Shown: positions 21,900 to 35,065, numbered from the stretch's first letter. The stretch: 64,000 bases of DNA from Adiantum capillus-veneris (GCA_014529385.2 CM043958.1:149083293-149147292); one strand, 5' to 3'. Notes: generated by a model not told the origin, from the letters alone. Numbers and translations are program-made.

Positions 21900-22914
21900 A
21901 TGTAATGGAATTGGCCTATTAACTTGGGAGTAGCGGAAATTAATGAGAATACTTTTAAGAAATTACTTTGTGAGCATAGCGGGTGAACATAGTCAAAGAT
22001 AACAACATAAACATAGCAATTAATTAACTTGGTATGAACAATACTTTTGTAAGAGAGATAATTTAGAGAGCATGACAACACTTGACGACCGGATTTATGA
22101 GGAGCTGGTCCCCCGTCCAATAGGCATTTGTATTATGATTTTTACCATTAAGAGAGACTTGTTACAATACAATATTTGTGTTCCTTTGTGACCTAGGTGA
22201 TGCAATGAACATGGAAAGCTTCTTGCATCACAAGCATAACATAAATTTTGAAGAAATCTTTAACTATCCGAAGCCTCAGTCCCAAGACCTCAAACACCTC
22301 GAAGGTGGAGCGAGCTAGCAGGGAATGAGGGTAGGGAAGAGGAAGAAGAAACATTTCATAGGAGAAAGTTCCTCACTAATCATAACTCTTCTTGCTAGCA
22401 TACATAATAGCATAGTAATGAAGATGGAGAAGATGGCAAGCTTAAGCATTGAGGCATGGCTCTTTGTTGGATTTGCACTCCATAGCCAAGAGTGTTGGTG
22501 TAGGATCTCAACCTCTCAAGGATCTTGGAGAAGGAGATGGAGCTCTTCCACTTTGCATAGCACATAGTGAGAGTGTGTGTGAGTGTGTGTGGGTGAGTAT
22601 ACCCTACAAGCAAGGCATCTTCTTGCTTTGGTTGACCCCCTCTTCTAGCTCATGCTTGAAGCTCATTGGTTCATGCTAGCCAATCACAAGCTTGGGCCAT
22701 TTCTAGCGATAGGGGTAGTCTTGTGACAAGTGTCCCCCTTTCCCCTTTGAGAGAGAGGACTTGATAAATGCAAAAACAACTACTTAGTTCAAGTGATTTA
22801 TCATTGGACCCCTTTTAAGCCGCGCCAATAGGATTCAAGCACCTCATGAAGGTAACATGGGCAGGAGCTTGACATGTGTCCTTGCTGCCTCTTAAGGCTT
22901 GGGGTTACCTTCAG

Positions 22915-22921
<7 letters not shown>

Positions 22922-22950
<29 letters not shown>
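22922..22950. repeat. (TG)n microsatellite in LTR
   Basis: About 14 TG units inside the LTR at 21901-23515. The related LTR at 51107-52578 has its own TG tract at 51799-51825 followed by a long CT tract. Confidence 0.9.
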
Positions 22951-22953
<3 letters not shown>

Positions 22954-23069
22954 TCTCTCACTATCCCCTACAATATGGTCTCACCCCCTCTTATGTAGGG
23001 ATCACTTTGACTTTTGGTGCTCAAGCACCTTACTCACCAAGCATGACAAAGCACTTCTAGCTTGGGGGT

Positions 23070-23215
23070 GTTCCCACAAGCATCTCAAGCAAGCACAACA
23101 AAGCACCTCAAGCACCTTAGTCATCTAGCAGGACAAGCACCTCAAGCACCTTAATCATCCAACATGACAAGCACCTCAAGCATGACAAGCACCTTAAGCA
23201 GGATAAGCACCTCGA
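23070..23215. repeat. Minisatellite of GCACCTCAAGCA-like units
   Basis: Irregular repeats of a CAAGCACCTCAAGCA core with variants in -AG and -TTAAGCA. The homologous LTR at 51107-52578 has only isolated CAAGCACCTC words near 52275, so the expansion is specific to this copy. Confidence 0.6.
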
Positions 23216-23515
23216 GCTTGGGTCGGGTTCCCACCTCAAGCTCAACCCTAGCTTACCTAAGGTCAAAGGACTTTTACACTCACTATTGGAGGTCTTCAAT
23301 GAAGCTAACCCTAAGGTCTTATTCTCCGTTGGTTAGCCTTGCTCTTTGATAGACCATCTCTCATTTGGGACCCTTTACCATTGGCCCCGTGTTGAGATAG
23401 ATCTATAAGCACATGTCTATATCTTAACCCTTGTTCCCATTTATTCTCCCACATTAAATGATCAGCTTAATATGAGAAAATCATTTGGGTTGGTTAGATA
23501 TTAGATTTTATGAAA

Positions 23516-24712
<1,197 letters not shown>

Positions 24713-24756
24713 ACTAATGAAGCCTAAAGAAACAGGTAATGTGAGGACAATCTAAA

Positions 24757-25500
24757 ATGGAAAAAACTACATATGGCAGTGAAGAACCAGACCCAGCTAC
24801 TTGCAATGCCAAGGATAAGGTATAGCGTTCCATAGACTTGCTCTCTTTGATGCATGATAAAGAGGATTGGTCATAATATGATCTCAACAAGTTTAAGGAG
24901 AACCTTGAGCTACTAAAAAAATCATCCAAGACATCATGGGGGCTAACACTCAAATTACTCATTACATGGCTTATAATTAGAAAGAACTATGCAAGTATTT
25001 ACTTTACTTAGCAGCTTTCTTAATTTGCATCACAACATTTTCAACCATATACCATCATTTATTCAAAAATATGGAACTGGGTATATGGAATACCCAAGGG
25101 TTGGAAAAGCTATTATTACATGGCCAGGAATGCCTACTTTAGACACACATAGTATGCACGGCTCTTGAGACAAGGAAAATAGTTTGAAAGAGCTATTTCA
25201 ATGGTTTTATCATAGAATCCTTCAATGTATGGAGCATAAGAAAGTATTAGCCTCTCACAATAAGGAAACAAGTTTGAAAGAGATATTTCAATGGTTCTAT
25301 CATAAAATTCTTCAGCACATGTAGCAAAAACAAGTATTAGCCTCTTCAACAATAGCATAGGCAATCGGGCATTTACAACAAAAAAGGATTAAATGATCAT
25401 AGGTATTCAAAAACCCAAGTGATCATGAAGGCCAAAGAAAAAGGAGGGATACAATGGAATATGTGAACCATAGGTGGAGCAAGAGACTAAGTGTTTAACA
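24757..25500 (+). pseudogene. Family Y plus-strand gene, copy 1 (3' part)
   Basis: Two blocks align with the exons of copy 2 at 62583-63278. The first (24757-24965) carries WKKLHMAVK, NAKDKV*RSIDLLSLMHDKEDWS*YDL and KFKENLELLKK. The second (25040-25480) carries GIWNTQGLEK and FKSYFNGFI-type words. Tryptophan and glutamine codons at conserved positions have become stops. A 90-bp tandem duplication (25182-25271 and 25272-25361) is unique to this copy. Upstream exons are missing. Agreement in protein sense with copy 2 despite heavy drift shows the family once encoded a protein here. Confidence 0.55.
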
Positions 25501-25559
25501 CAACATGTACAAGTCACATTATTACATGAATGCTAATTTGTGTTTCAACTTCATCATGG

Positions 25560-27280
25560 TTGACATATATTTTTCAACACTTCACCCTTGTGTTGGATCA
25601 TTAAGTGTTTACCATACTAAGAGCTCAATTGGGTTGTGTTCTCTTGATGAGAGTGCCATTTCTAAAATGTATATGTAGTAATAGGCTACACGGCATAGAC
25701 ATAGGACAGTATCTAAAAAAAACTTCTCTGGCAAAAACTTTGTGGAGTAGGATAACTCTGTCGGCATTCTATGATAGCATTGGTCCACCTAGGAAGCGTG
25801 AGAGGGTATCAAGGCAAACATTGCGGTAGTCTCCTCTTTTGACATGCCATTGTGAAAGATTGGGATGGGTGCCTTGCAAAATTTGGCAAGATATTGTGCT
25901 AGGGCGGTATTATCCCTTCCCTTATACTCTTTGGTGAGAGAGAGGGGGGGGGGGGGGGGGGGGGGGGGGGAGGGGGGGGGAGGGAGGTCCTTACCATGAA
26001 TCTTATCTTGCATTCAACGTTCATCCCTCCATAGGTCCATTAACCTACTTGACCCTTTTGCTTGACGCTTACTCCTTGGTTAAGGTGTAGGGTTAACTTG
26101 AGCTCTGCTTGAGGGCTTGAGCTTATTTTTTATTACTTGGAAGGTGGCCTTATCGGGAAGCTTCTCTTTATAATTTTTGGTCTTCTCAAAGCAGAGTTTG
26201 AGGCACTCCAAGGGGTATCGAAGCTTTCCATCACTTCGTTTTCACTACTACTTTTAAAACAAACTCCACTCCTCTCCTCTTGGAATTTTGAGATGGTGGC
26301 CGGTGCAAAGTCTTCCCTTAGGTAGAAAATAGTCTGAATGTCATGGAGCAAAATGTATGACCTATCACCAATTTTAAAATTAGGCACACCAGGTAGCATC
26401 AACATAGATTTTCTCTCATTAAACTAGGATACATCTAAAGGTAGCTTGATTTTTTTCTATTTTGATCAACAACATTTTAATTCATTCCACCTCTTTTGCT
26501 TCTTTCACAAGGCGTAATGTCCTTCTCAATCTTGGCCACTTCATTGTAGTATTTTTTTGAATCATCTTGTTCATCCAATGGTAAATCCTCTTCCTCCATA
26601 ACTGCTCATGCTTCTTCACATGATTACCAAAAAGGAAATTGAGGTATATATAAGAAAGCCAAAGGATTCTTGGACTAGCTTGCACCTCTTTGGGACACCA
26701 AACAGTTTTGTATGAAAATGGTAGCTGATGCCACTTCTTGTATGACCATCCTTTACTATCAAATGGACAACAACAATGTCATCAATGATGACTCGTTCCT
26801 TTAGAACCTCCACCTCAAACCTCTCTCTTTCAGGCTTTATGAAATTGTTGTGCTGAGCTAGAAGATCATTAAGAATGAAGGGTACGTTAAAGACTGAAGA
26901 TACCTTGTGAAACTTATTAGTTTCTCCCAAGGATACTACAAAGTCAAAAAGTCTTTCATGATGACTGTGGGATCTTCTACAACAATTACTGCTTTTTCCC
27001 CTTGCTCTTTTACCATACTTTCGGTTGTTGGCACCCTAGTAATATTATATAAATCCATGTCCCTCTTTTTTGAGGTTTGTAAAGGGACCTTGGGGTAGAG
27101 GGTCCTCCTCAATTGCACTTGAGTCCACGTCTGAAGCATCCACATCTGAGTTGTTCAAAAGGTCACTATGTCCCCATAGTATCCATAATACCCTTAGACT
27201 CAAAGTCAAGGTCCTCTCCACCAATAACATCCACAGGCTAGGTGAAGTCAACATTTTTCTTGATGGAACCATTTAACAAT
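25560..27280 (-). pseudogene. Family Y minus-strand gene, copy 1
   Basis: Convergent with the fragment at 24757-25500. Pieces on the minus strand: 26936-27145 (RDMDLYNITRVPTTES), 26616-26930 (FHKVSSVFNVPFILNDLL, VIIDDIVVVHLIVKDGH), 26133-26405 (PNFKIGDRSYILLHDIQT), a piece near 26000-26180 (KLPDKATFQVIKNKLKPSS), 25789-25925 (EYKGRDNTALAQYLAKFC) and a C-terminal piece near 25640-25700 (VAYYYIY, EMAL). The last three pieces align with copy 2 at 63342-64000. No catalytic motif is recognised. Repeated pairing with the plus-strand gene suggests an accessory or DNA-binding protein of the element, which is inference. Between 25925 and 26000 a presumed intron is filled by poly-G. Confidence 0.5.
25944..25990 (+). 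repeat. Poly-G tract in presumed intron of family Y gene
   Basis: About 27 G, then A, 9-10 G and further AGGG. It sits between minus-strand exons EYKGRD and the DLWRDE-type exon. The same intron in copy 2 holds a GA microsatellite (63699-63817). Confidence 0.85.
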
Positions 27281-28036
27281 TAAGAAGGATCCTCTTCTAC
27301 ATGTTGGTACCCAAACACACACTCTGGATCTATTTTTTGCCCCTTCGTTATGTTGTCTCTTAATCCTGCCAAACATACGATAAATTCATATCAATCAATA
27401 ATAGCTTGGGAGCAACCATGGTTTCTTGGTAAATCAAAACATTTATGAATAAACAAAAACTCTTAGAGAAATTAAAGGCACATACATCAAAATTTAATTT
27501 CAAAATTTGACAATCTATCTATCTATCAACACATACAACTAACAACATTTAGAAAAGTTCGCACGAATATATTGATATATATAAATTTAACATGTAGTAA
27601 ATGAAAAACAATGAAAAGTATATCTCTCTATCTTTTATGTATGTGTGTGTGTGTGTGTGTGTGTGCGCGCCTGCGCGCTCATTTCCTCCTATAGCATGCA
27701 AAGAGAGTCCTTTTCTTGCTCATACATACATGCACGCCATAGAAGGAAAGTGAACAACTACATTGCTTCCTTCTTAACTTTCTTCCTACGATGCATTCAA
27801 ATGTATTCATCAAATGTTGTTTCATCTACGTGCACCATTGAGAAAAACAAAATCTATACATTTTATAAGAAGGTAAAGATAACAATTATGAAAAAAATTA
27901 CCTTTTTCTAAGCTAAGCTTGAATTTCTAACCCTTTTCCTTTGTCTTCCTCTATGGGAGATTTGTGTTGATTGCTCCAAAAAGACAAGAAAGGGTTCTTT
28001 TATCCCTCTCTATCTCATGTGGAAACCTTGAGCTTT

Positions 28037-28071
<35 letters not shown>

Positions 28072-28313
28072 CACACACACAATGACAATAATCTATTTGG
28101 ACATTAGTTTCATGCACTTCCCACTACCAAATTAAAGCATCACATGTGTAAATTGACTAATGATATCTAGTGGTCACGAGTCCAATCAGTTTTGATCACA
28201 TTTCCGCCAAACTTGACATACCATATTTGGTGGACATGGATAATGAGTATCCCTTCGGTAAAATAAAGAGGATTTGTTACAATTATTGGACAAGATCTAG
28301 GTAGAGAAAAACC

Positions 28314-28387
<74 letters not shown>

Positions 28388-28904
28388 ATTATTGTCCTCG
28401 AAGGTCAAATATGATCTATGGGACCAAAGCTACATGTGATGTAATATGTGTATGGCTGATAAGTGACTCTTGATGATTTAAAATTGTGGTGATGTCAGTT
28501 GCAATGGAGACACCACACTATAACTGGGAGAGGAAAGTGTGTAGGTCTAAGTCATGGCTGAAAATGTGAGCAAAGCAAGTCGGATGTGACCAAAAGTTGA
28601 ACACTCTAGTAGTGTGTGGTACTGAGCCTCTCGAACTGGCAGTGAGCATAATGTGCATAGTCGATTTGACTCTTCTCCATTGCCCCAATGCCAAACACGC
28701 TTGAACCAATCAAAGAAATCTCATAAAAAATTACAATTCTTAAGCCACTATATAGAAGAGAAAGTGCATCTAATTCGTCACCACTCAAAGTTATTGTATA
28801 GAAGTAACTAGAGGTAAGTGAAGTGCAGAGTGGATCGAAAAGTTGCCTTCCTTGTGTATGCAATGCATTAGTAGTGCCATTAAAGATTCTGGATTGGGTG
28901 GAAT
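27281..28904. other. AT-rich stretch with microsatellites, no gene seen
   Basis: Contains a TG tract (27640-27666), a CT tract (28039-28068) and a GA tract (28315-28382). Short open frames here have no family motif. The right part (28500-28904) adjoins the Helitron helicase and may include its 3' tail, but no CTRR hairpin end was identified. Confidence 0.45.
28315..28382. repeat. (GA)n microsatellite
   Basis: Uninterrupted GA dinucleotides, about 34 units. Confidence 0.95.
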
Positions 28905-30630
28905 TTATGGTTGTACAATCTTTGTAATCCTTCTACTAACAATAGCACATCGGAATGTTTTTCTTGTGCTGGCTCCTCCTGTAAGGAAGAGGTGTTTTGC
29001 TTTGCTGAGTTGAATATGTTTTTTTAACATTATGTCATCTAATATGTGTCGTTGTTGGTGGTTTAATTTTTCAATGTCTGCATAGAAATCATCATTTGTC
29101 ATAGAAAGGTACTTAAAATATTGCAAGTGCAATGGGTTTTTAGAGCGTAGATTTATGTTTAAGTCATTAAGAATATATGCTTGATGTGAGTCATATGAGT
29201 CATTGTTTGTTATACTAGTCATGCTTGGGGAGGGAATGCACTACTTTTTCAAAATTTTCTATTGGGCTTGTGCTTTATTGAACTTGATTTCATTTTATTT
29301 TATGACATGCAAATTATGATCATAGACATCTCTCCATATAGAGGATTCTTTCAAATACTGGTTATTGATCCAAGGGAGGTATGATAAGCATTGCTCTCTG
29401 TAGTGGTCTTTTGGATTTTTAAGAATTTAATATTTCACAAATCGTATGATCTTACCTTTATGCAATTTTTTGTATGTTGCTCCCTCTTGGTTAATTGTTA
29501 TGCATATTCAGCCAAGCATAGATGATGGAGAATTTTTGGTCTTTCAGCGTATTTATCAATAATATTTTGGAAGAATATGTTTGTGTCGGATGAGTGAAAT
29601 TTTTGTAGAGATGATTTTCTTTTGAGGACTAATGCATGCTAATCAGAAGGTTAGTGTTTATGTATACAAAATCACGAGCTGCACTATGGAGTGGTAATGA
29701 TAGCACTATGTAAAATGCTTATTGCACACTAATTTGTTGTGTGTTGAGAATAGTGTTGTCTACCTTGCGTAGTCACTAATTTTTGTTGCATTATTGGCTA
29801 TACAAATATCAATTTGAGATTTTATTTGCGTAAATCAGTGTGTTGTCCATTTTGTCATGTATGATGTACAATAACTTGCCGCACCATGTGCGTTCAAGAT
29901 GAATTGAATATTAGTGTTTGCATCCCATAGTCTTGCAATCGTGGCATTAAAATTGTTTGTGTAAATGTCCTTTATGTTTTGTTTCAAGAAGATTGTTGAT
30001 GTGGATAGTGTGCCGCTTATTTTGCCAAAGCATATTCTTCGAAAGTCAAATGCAAGCTTGGTAGCCATTATTCAAAAGAAATGGCAGTTCCAGTGCCAAC
30101 TATATCAAGTCTGTTTTTAATGCACTTAAAAGTTTTCTTTATTTTAGTTTGATTTTGGTAGTCATTGTTAGTGGGTCTCTATATGACTGTGAATGGCATG
30201 GGAAACCTTGGAAAACCAAAGCGACAAGATTTTCCTTTCTTAGGCAAGTTTTTCTATGACGATGTCTTTGTATTTTGTGAAGGTAGGATGGAAGTTTGGA
30301 GCTGCCTGTACTTATGTATGTGTCCACAAATGCAATAATGGTGCCATCTGTATCTTGATCAAATAAATGAACTTCTTCAACCCATAAAAGGCCATGATCA
30401 TATGGACTACCGTGGCTTTGGAACTCTCTGACAAAGAAATAATCAAGAATTTTTCCACATAATGTGGTATTGTTAAAAAGTATTTTTTTCATGCCTATGA
30501 AGCGGATAAGGTAGAAGCGAGCTGTTGTTATTGGATCTGCTCGGATAAAATATTTATGGAAGGAGATATCGCTTTCATTGGTATTTTGTTTGAGTGGGAC
30601 TATTTGTTGCAATGCATTAACAAGGTATTG
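28905..30630 (-). pseudogene. Helitron Rep-helicase remnant
   Basis: Minus-strand pieces in Helitron order. The Rep domain piece (30139-30612) has REFQSHGSPYDHGLLWV, matching the HUH motif region but with the first His replaced by Tyr, plus ADPITTARFY. Next is 29835-30068 (ATIARLWDANTNIQFILNAH, YMTKW), then a region near 29690-29760 reading VLSLPLHSAARDFVYINT, then near 29370 a HYREQCLSYLPWIN box. The Pif1-type helicase start (28905-29222) reads QRHILDDIML and a Walker A GGASTRKTF, where the normal second Gly is Arg. Frameshifts and stops separate the pieces and the rest of the helicase is absent. Helitrons move by rolling-circle replication; this one cannot. Terminal signals were not found. 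Confidence 0.75.
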
Positions 30631-30639
30631 ATTTTAAAG

Positions 30640-31843
30640 CGACCAAAGCGCAAGCTTGTTGCCAAGGTATCTCTTGCCTCACAAATAGAATCAATGTAAA
30701 TCTGGTTCAAGGTTCTATACAATGCAGTCACTAAATCGATTGTTGCACCAATGACCTACACATCAAGAATCTTCTTGTCTTTCGTTGTGATATGTGCTTC
30801 CAACTTTGCTGTTGTGATTATTGTGGTGTTGTTATTGCAAGATCCACAATAAGCTCCTTGTCTAAGCCTATACACTTTTGTGGATTTACACAAACAATGC
30901 TTCTCCAATAGCACACTATTGAAGTTCACAAACCGAAGCGTAATGACAACCTACACAAGTTAACCACATAAGGAAATGAGGGAAATCACATGCAATATAT
31001 CACTTTATCTTATGTGAGCACACCTCACGGTTGTAGCCCAAATTTTTGGTTTAAACTTGAGACATGGTAGCAAGCTCTTGTCTGAGGTGCACATTGCACA
31101 CTGTCACTAGAATTATAATGTCCAATATTGACAACGTGTTTGGTTTGCCAAGGAATGGGCCAATGTTTCTTGCAATGCACATCACAGGGCCATAAAGAAC
31201 CATCTCTTGAAGCAATTGATGGCACTCATCCTTGCGAGAGTTGACAAAATTCACCTACACGGGAAGATTCAATATGGAAGCTAAATTAGAGAGATCTTGA
31301 ACAAAACATGCAAAATTTTAAATTAATAATGAAGAATAGAAAACAATAAGGCGTTTGTTGAACACCCTCTACCTTGAACAAAAAAACAAAAAGATGTAGA
31401 GGCATAAAAGATGTTAGTGTTGCTAGATGTGACCCATACATGCACTTCATTGCATTGACAATTTTGTGTTCAATCCATTGCCCGATTAATACAATAGAGG
31501 TACTGTCATGCATTGGCCAATCATTATCCATCAGAGTTGGTGGACTAAGCGTTTTCAAAGTCCCGTAGCCATTCTTTGTCATTGGGACTACATACTGTGC
31601 ATCAAAGAATAAGATGGACCTTTCTCCAAGCTCCGATGTAGTGCATCCCGAATATAGCAACAAGTCGAACTCAAAGTTGTGAGCCTCAAAAGTCCCAGAG
31701 AGCACCTCCAAAGGCTCCCATTCCATAAATGTTGACGAAAAAATATCTACACAATCCAAACACCATGCCCACAAAGTTTCATCATTAGAGACTTCATGCA
31801 AAAGCATAGCCTTTGCTACAAACAACACTAGAAATACTTTCAA
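30640..31843 (-). pseudogene. Unidentified multi-exon host-like gene fragment
   Basis: An open frame of 185 codons (31286-31843) has an ordinary cellular-protein composition: ETLWAWCLDCVDIFSSTFME, DAQYVVPMTKNGYGTL and IGQWIEHKIVNAMKC. A second piece (31060-31257) reads NSRKDECHQLLQEMVLYGPV and MCIARNIGPFLGKPN, and a third (30650-30800) reads LVTALYRTLNQIYIDS and CEARDTLATSLRFG. The pieces are separated by short gaps that could be introns. I cannot name the family. It lies immediately upstream of the Helitron Rep region on the same strand, the position expected for a gene fragment captured by a Helitron, though it could equally be old host sequence. Confidence 0.4.
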
Positions 31844-31956
31844 TTAGCAAGAAAGTGCTTGCGATCAACATTGTTGATTTGTAGTTGCAAAGCTTTGTAG
31901 ACGTGTTGTATCTTCACTTGCTTGCTTTTATCGGCCGCCTACTTCATATTTAATAT

Positions 31957-33040
31957 ATGACCCTTCCAATGATGGGACTTCAGCCCGATGAATTGACTAG
32001 AGACTTTGTGGGTTCCCTTTGTGCTGATGCAATAAAGAAGGAGAATTTTTCAACCACACTACAAAGGAAAACCATGACATGGTTCATGCAGTATGGAATT
32101 GTAGCTTTTCTAGATAATGATAATTTGAAGAGCATATTTTTGGCAAGATTCACGGCAGAAAATACCCCTAAAGATGTTCGAAAGAAGATTAGGAAAATCA
32201 AACAAAAAGATTTACTCATGGAAGATTATGCACAATAGTTCAAGAACTTAATGAATAGATTGCAAGCAAATCAAAGACCATCCTATGAGCAGTTGGGTGG
32301 TTACTTCTGTAAATGTTTGAGGAAGCATCTTAAGAGTGTTTTTGTAGGCCATGCACCTCTTACCCACCCACAGGACTTTGTCAACTTGATGGATGAAAAA
32401 ATGAGAGTTGAAAGAAGATATGGGAAAAGTGAGTAGAAATCCAAGGAGGGTTCATATTTTAGAGGAAGATTAAGATGAGGATCAAGATAAAGATTCAAAA
32501 CCTAATTCAAATCAGGAGTCAGGCATGGATGAGGATGAAGAAGATACATGGAGTGAAAAGAAGAAAAAGATATCAAAGAAAAAGAAGGATGTTAAGTCAA
32601 AGAAGCATAAGAGTAAAGGGAAGAAGAGCAATGTTATAGTAGATTCTGAAGACACCTCCAACATCAACATAAATATTTTGGAGAATTTAAAAGAGAACCA
32701 ACCTTCACCATTTACAAGTCCCTCCAAACCACCATTCTACCAGGTATGTCAGAGACCTGGGCATGATTATGAAAATTGTTATTATAATCCAAATTTTAGG
32801 GGAAGGAGACCAACACATATTATTACAAACATGGAATCAGGGGCCAATGTGGTGGCACACAACCCTTTAGGAATTTATTTCCAAATACAGGTCCAGTAAG
32901 GACATTTCGGCAAGAAAATTTGTAGAATGTGCAGAGATATTAGAAACAAAATAATCCAATGCAACCATGTACTTACTGTGGAACTCTGGAACACAAACAG
33001 TAGGGACTTGCATGTGAGTTGTGGGGTGCAAACATAGGAA
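31957..33040 (+). pseudogene. Ty3/gypsy Gag and nucleocapsid, decayed
   Basis: The Gag part (31957-32440) reads LTRDFVGSLCADAIKKE, MTWFMQYG, SIFLARFTAEN and MNRLQANQRPSYEQLGGYF, interrupted by single stops. A Lys-rich linker (32525-32700) follows. The knuckle region has VCQRPGHDYENC, where the first Cys is Tyr, and about 200 bases later CTYCGTLEHKQ, the start of a second knuckle cut by a stop. The order Gag, basic linker, two knuckles fits a plant Ty3 element on the plus strand. Confidence 0.6.
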
Positions 33041-33751
33041 TTACAGGGAAATTTCAATTGCTAATTATGCACCTGCAAACCTAGTAGGTAATTCCTCCGA
33101 TGAAGGGAGAATGAAGGCACCTTCTCAAGTAAATGCACTTCTTGCAGTTGAGTAGCAGGCAAATCAGTCAACAGAGTAAACTTGGACACAATACTCTCAA
33201 CTTGCCCATGCAATAAAAGATAGAAGTGATACCCTGTATTGTTTTCACTATGACTGTCCTGAATGTATCAAGATTGAGGAGGTCCAGGAGAAACCTTTGG
33301 AGGTGGAAAGCCTAGCAATTACTAGGTCAAAAGGGAAGCTAAGTAAAAATATGTGGAATAAGGGAATAATCAAGAAGGTTCTATTGACTATGGGAAGCTC
33401 AAGATAAGATCAAATTGGGGGTACTGAAGGAGGTTCAATTAAATCAGGATGCTCTTGAGTCTGCAAGTTCATGGCCAATAGGGAAATGCAAGCAAAGCTG
33501 AAAATTTGGGCAGGATATCTTCAGAAGTTGAGAAATTAGATCCTTTCCAACAAGCAAATAGTTCCAAGGGAATACATGATAAGAGATTATCAGATGACCT
33601 CTTTGAAGATTTGATGGAAGCACCCATTTCAGTAAAAGTGGGGCAGCTATTGAAGGTAGTCCTTCATTTTAGTTAGAAGTTTTTTAGGAAACTGATAAGT
33701 CAAATCAAAGAGAAGGAAGGTAAACAAAATGGGAAAAGCAATCAAATTGAT

Positions 33752-33994
33752 TTGGCACAGGTTGATTGCGGAGATGCAACTTCACTGGATGTAGACTATA
33801 AAGTGACAATAATAAATATTTCCATTAGGAAGGTTTATCTGTCAAATGTACTAGTAGATAGAGGTTCCGATGTGAACATTCTTTTTGAATCAGTTTGTAA
33901 GAAGTTGAATCTTATGAAATGGGAATCAATACCTTTTCAAGTCAAAATGGATGACCAGAGAAGAGTACAACCTTTGGGTATTCTTAAAACTTAG
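33752..33994 (+). pseudogene. Ty3/gypsy protease, active site changed
   Basis: The frame reads VYLSNVLVDRGSDVNILFES, the retropepsin pattern of plant Ty3 elements, but the active-site triplet is Asp-Arg-Gly rather than Asp-Ser/Thr/Gly-Gly. Downstream QPLGILKT precedes a stop, and a decayed MILGMPWL-like end follows near 34075. It is collinear with the gag at 31957 and the RT at 34519. Confidence 0.6.
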
Positions 33995-34518
33995 ACAATA
34001 AGTGTGGCATGACTAACTTCTGTGGTGAATTTTGTTTTCTTGAAGTTGGAAGACTGAACATGATCTTACCCAATGATTTTGGGAATGCCATGGCTAAGGG
34101 AATCTAAATTGAAGCACGTATGTGGTGCATACACAATTGTGATTTAGCAAAGGAAAAAGAAGGTGAAGATGCAGATGGTTTCAAAGAAGACTATTCCACC
34201 TAAGTTCAGACCTTTGTATGCAGAAGGGATTAATATGGGTGAATCCATTGAATAATATGAGGAAGAGGAGTTGATTCATAGAAATGAATCAATTGTTCCA
34301 AAATTTGAGGTAGATGCAAAAGATTGTAGACACAATTGAAGTTCAAAAATAGTCACTTGATGTTAACCTGAAAGAAAACAGGAAGAAAACCGTTAAATTA
34401 GCCAAAGACCATAGATTCAAACATGAACATGAAGAAGTTGAAGCTCTTAAGCATGTAGAAAGAATGTTTTAAGAGAATATGTTGAAGAGTTCTAGAGTAA
34501 GATAAGATGATGTAGAAG

Positions 34519-35065
34519 ATGGGAGAGGAAGATGACCCCAAAATGATAGAAGTATCTACTAAACTAGACACTGAGTTTAAGAAGGCATTGAAAGCTTTGT
34601 TATTGGAATTTAGAGATGTATTTTCCTGGTCATACATTGATATGAAGGGAGAAAATCCAACTGTATACCAACACACCATAAACTTGAAAACATATGCAAT
34701 GACAATGAAGCAGCAGAGGTACAGGATGAACCCTAATTATGCTAAACATGTGAAAGACGAAATTGATAAATTGTTTGGTTTTCTTTACCTAGTGAATAAA
34801 TTTAGTACTTGGCTATCACCAATTGTGGTTGACCCAAAGAAGAATGGAAAAATCAGGGTGTGTGCGGACTACATGAAACTGTTTTCACAATTACTGATCC
34901 TTTTCCTTTACCTTACTGTGACACAATGCTGGATGCAGTAGCTGGGGAGAAGATGTACAAATTTTTGAATGGTTTCAGTGGTGGATAAATTAGATTAGGA
35001 TGGTCTTGAAGGACATGGACAAAACAACTTTTATAACTGAATGGGGAGTGTAACCTTATTTGTGT
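34519..35065 (+). pseudogene. Ty3/gypsy reverse transcriptase, truncated
   Basis: The frame 34519-34941 has FRDVFSWSYIDMKG, YQHTINLKTYAM, YRMNPNYAKHVKDEIDKL, STWLSPIVVDPKKNGKIRV and CADYMKL. A shifted frame continues with AGEKMYKFLNGFSGG, in which the first palm Asp is Asn, then KTTFITEWGV at about 35025. There the sequence is cut and a minus-strand RT fragment of another element begins. The FMDD box and everything downstream are missing here. A plus-strand integrase end at 42900-43553 may belong to the same or a related element. Confidence 0.7.

Larger units (their letters stand above)
21901..23515 (-). repeat. 5' LTR of a chromovirus-family element
   Basis: Plus-strand start TGTAATGGAATTGGCC matches the LTR at 51107 (TGTAATGGAAATGGCC), and similarity runs to TTGGTTAGATATTAGATT at 23490-23515. 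The adjacent primer site shows this is a 5' LTR of a minus-strand element whose body is gone. It contains a TG tract (22922-22950) and a GCACCTCAAGCA-rich minisatellite (about 23070-23215) that is not expanded in the 51107 copy. Confidence 0.75.
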
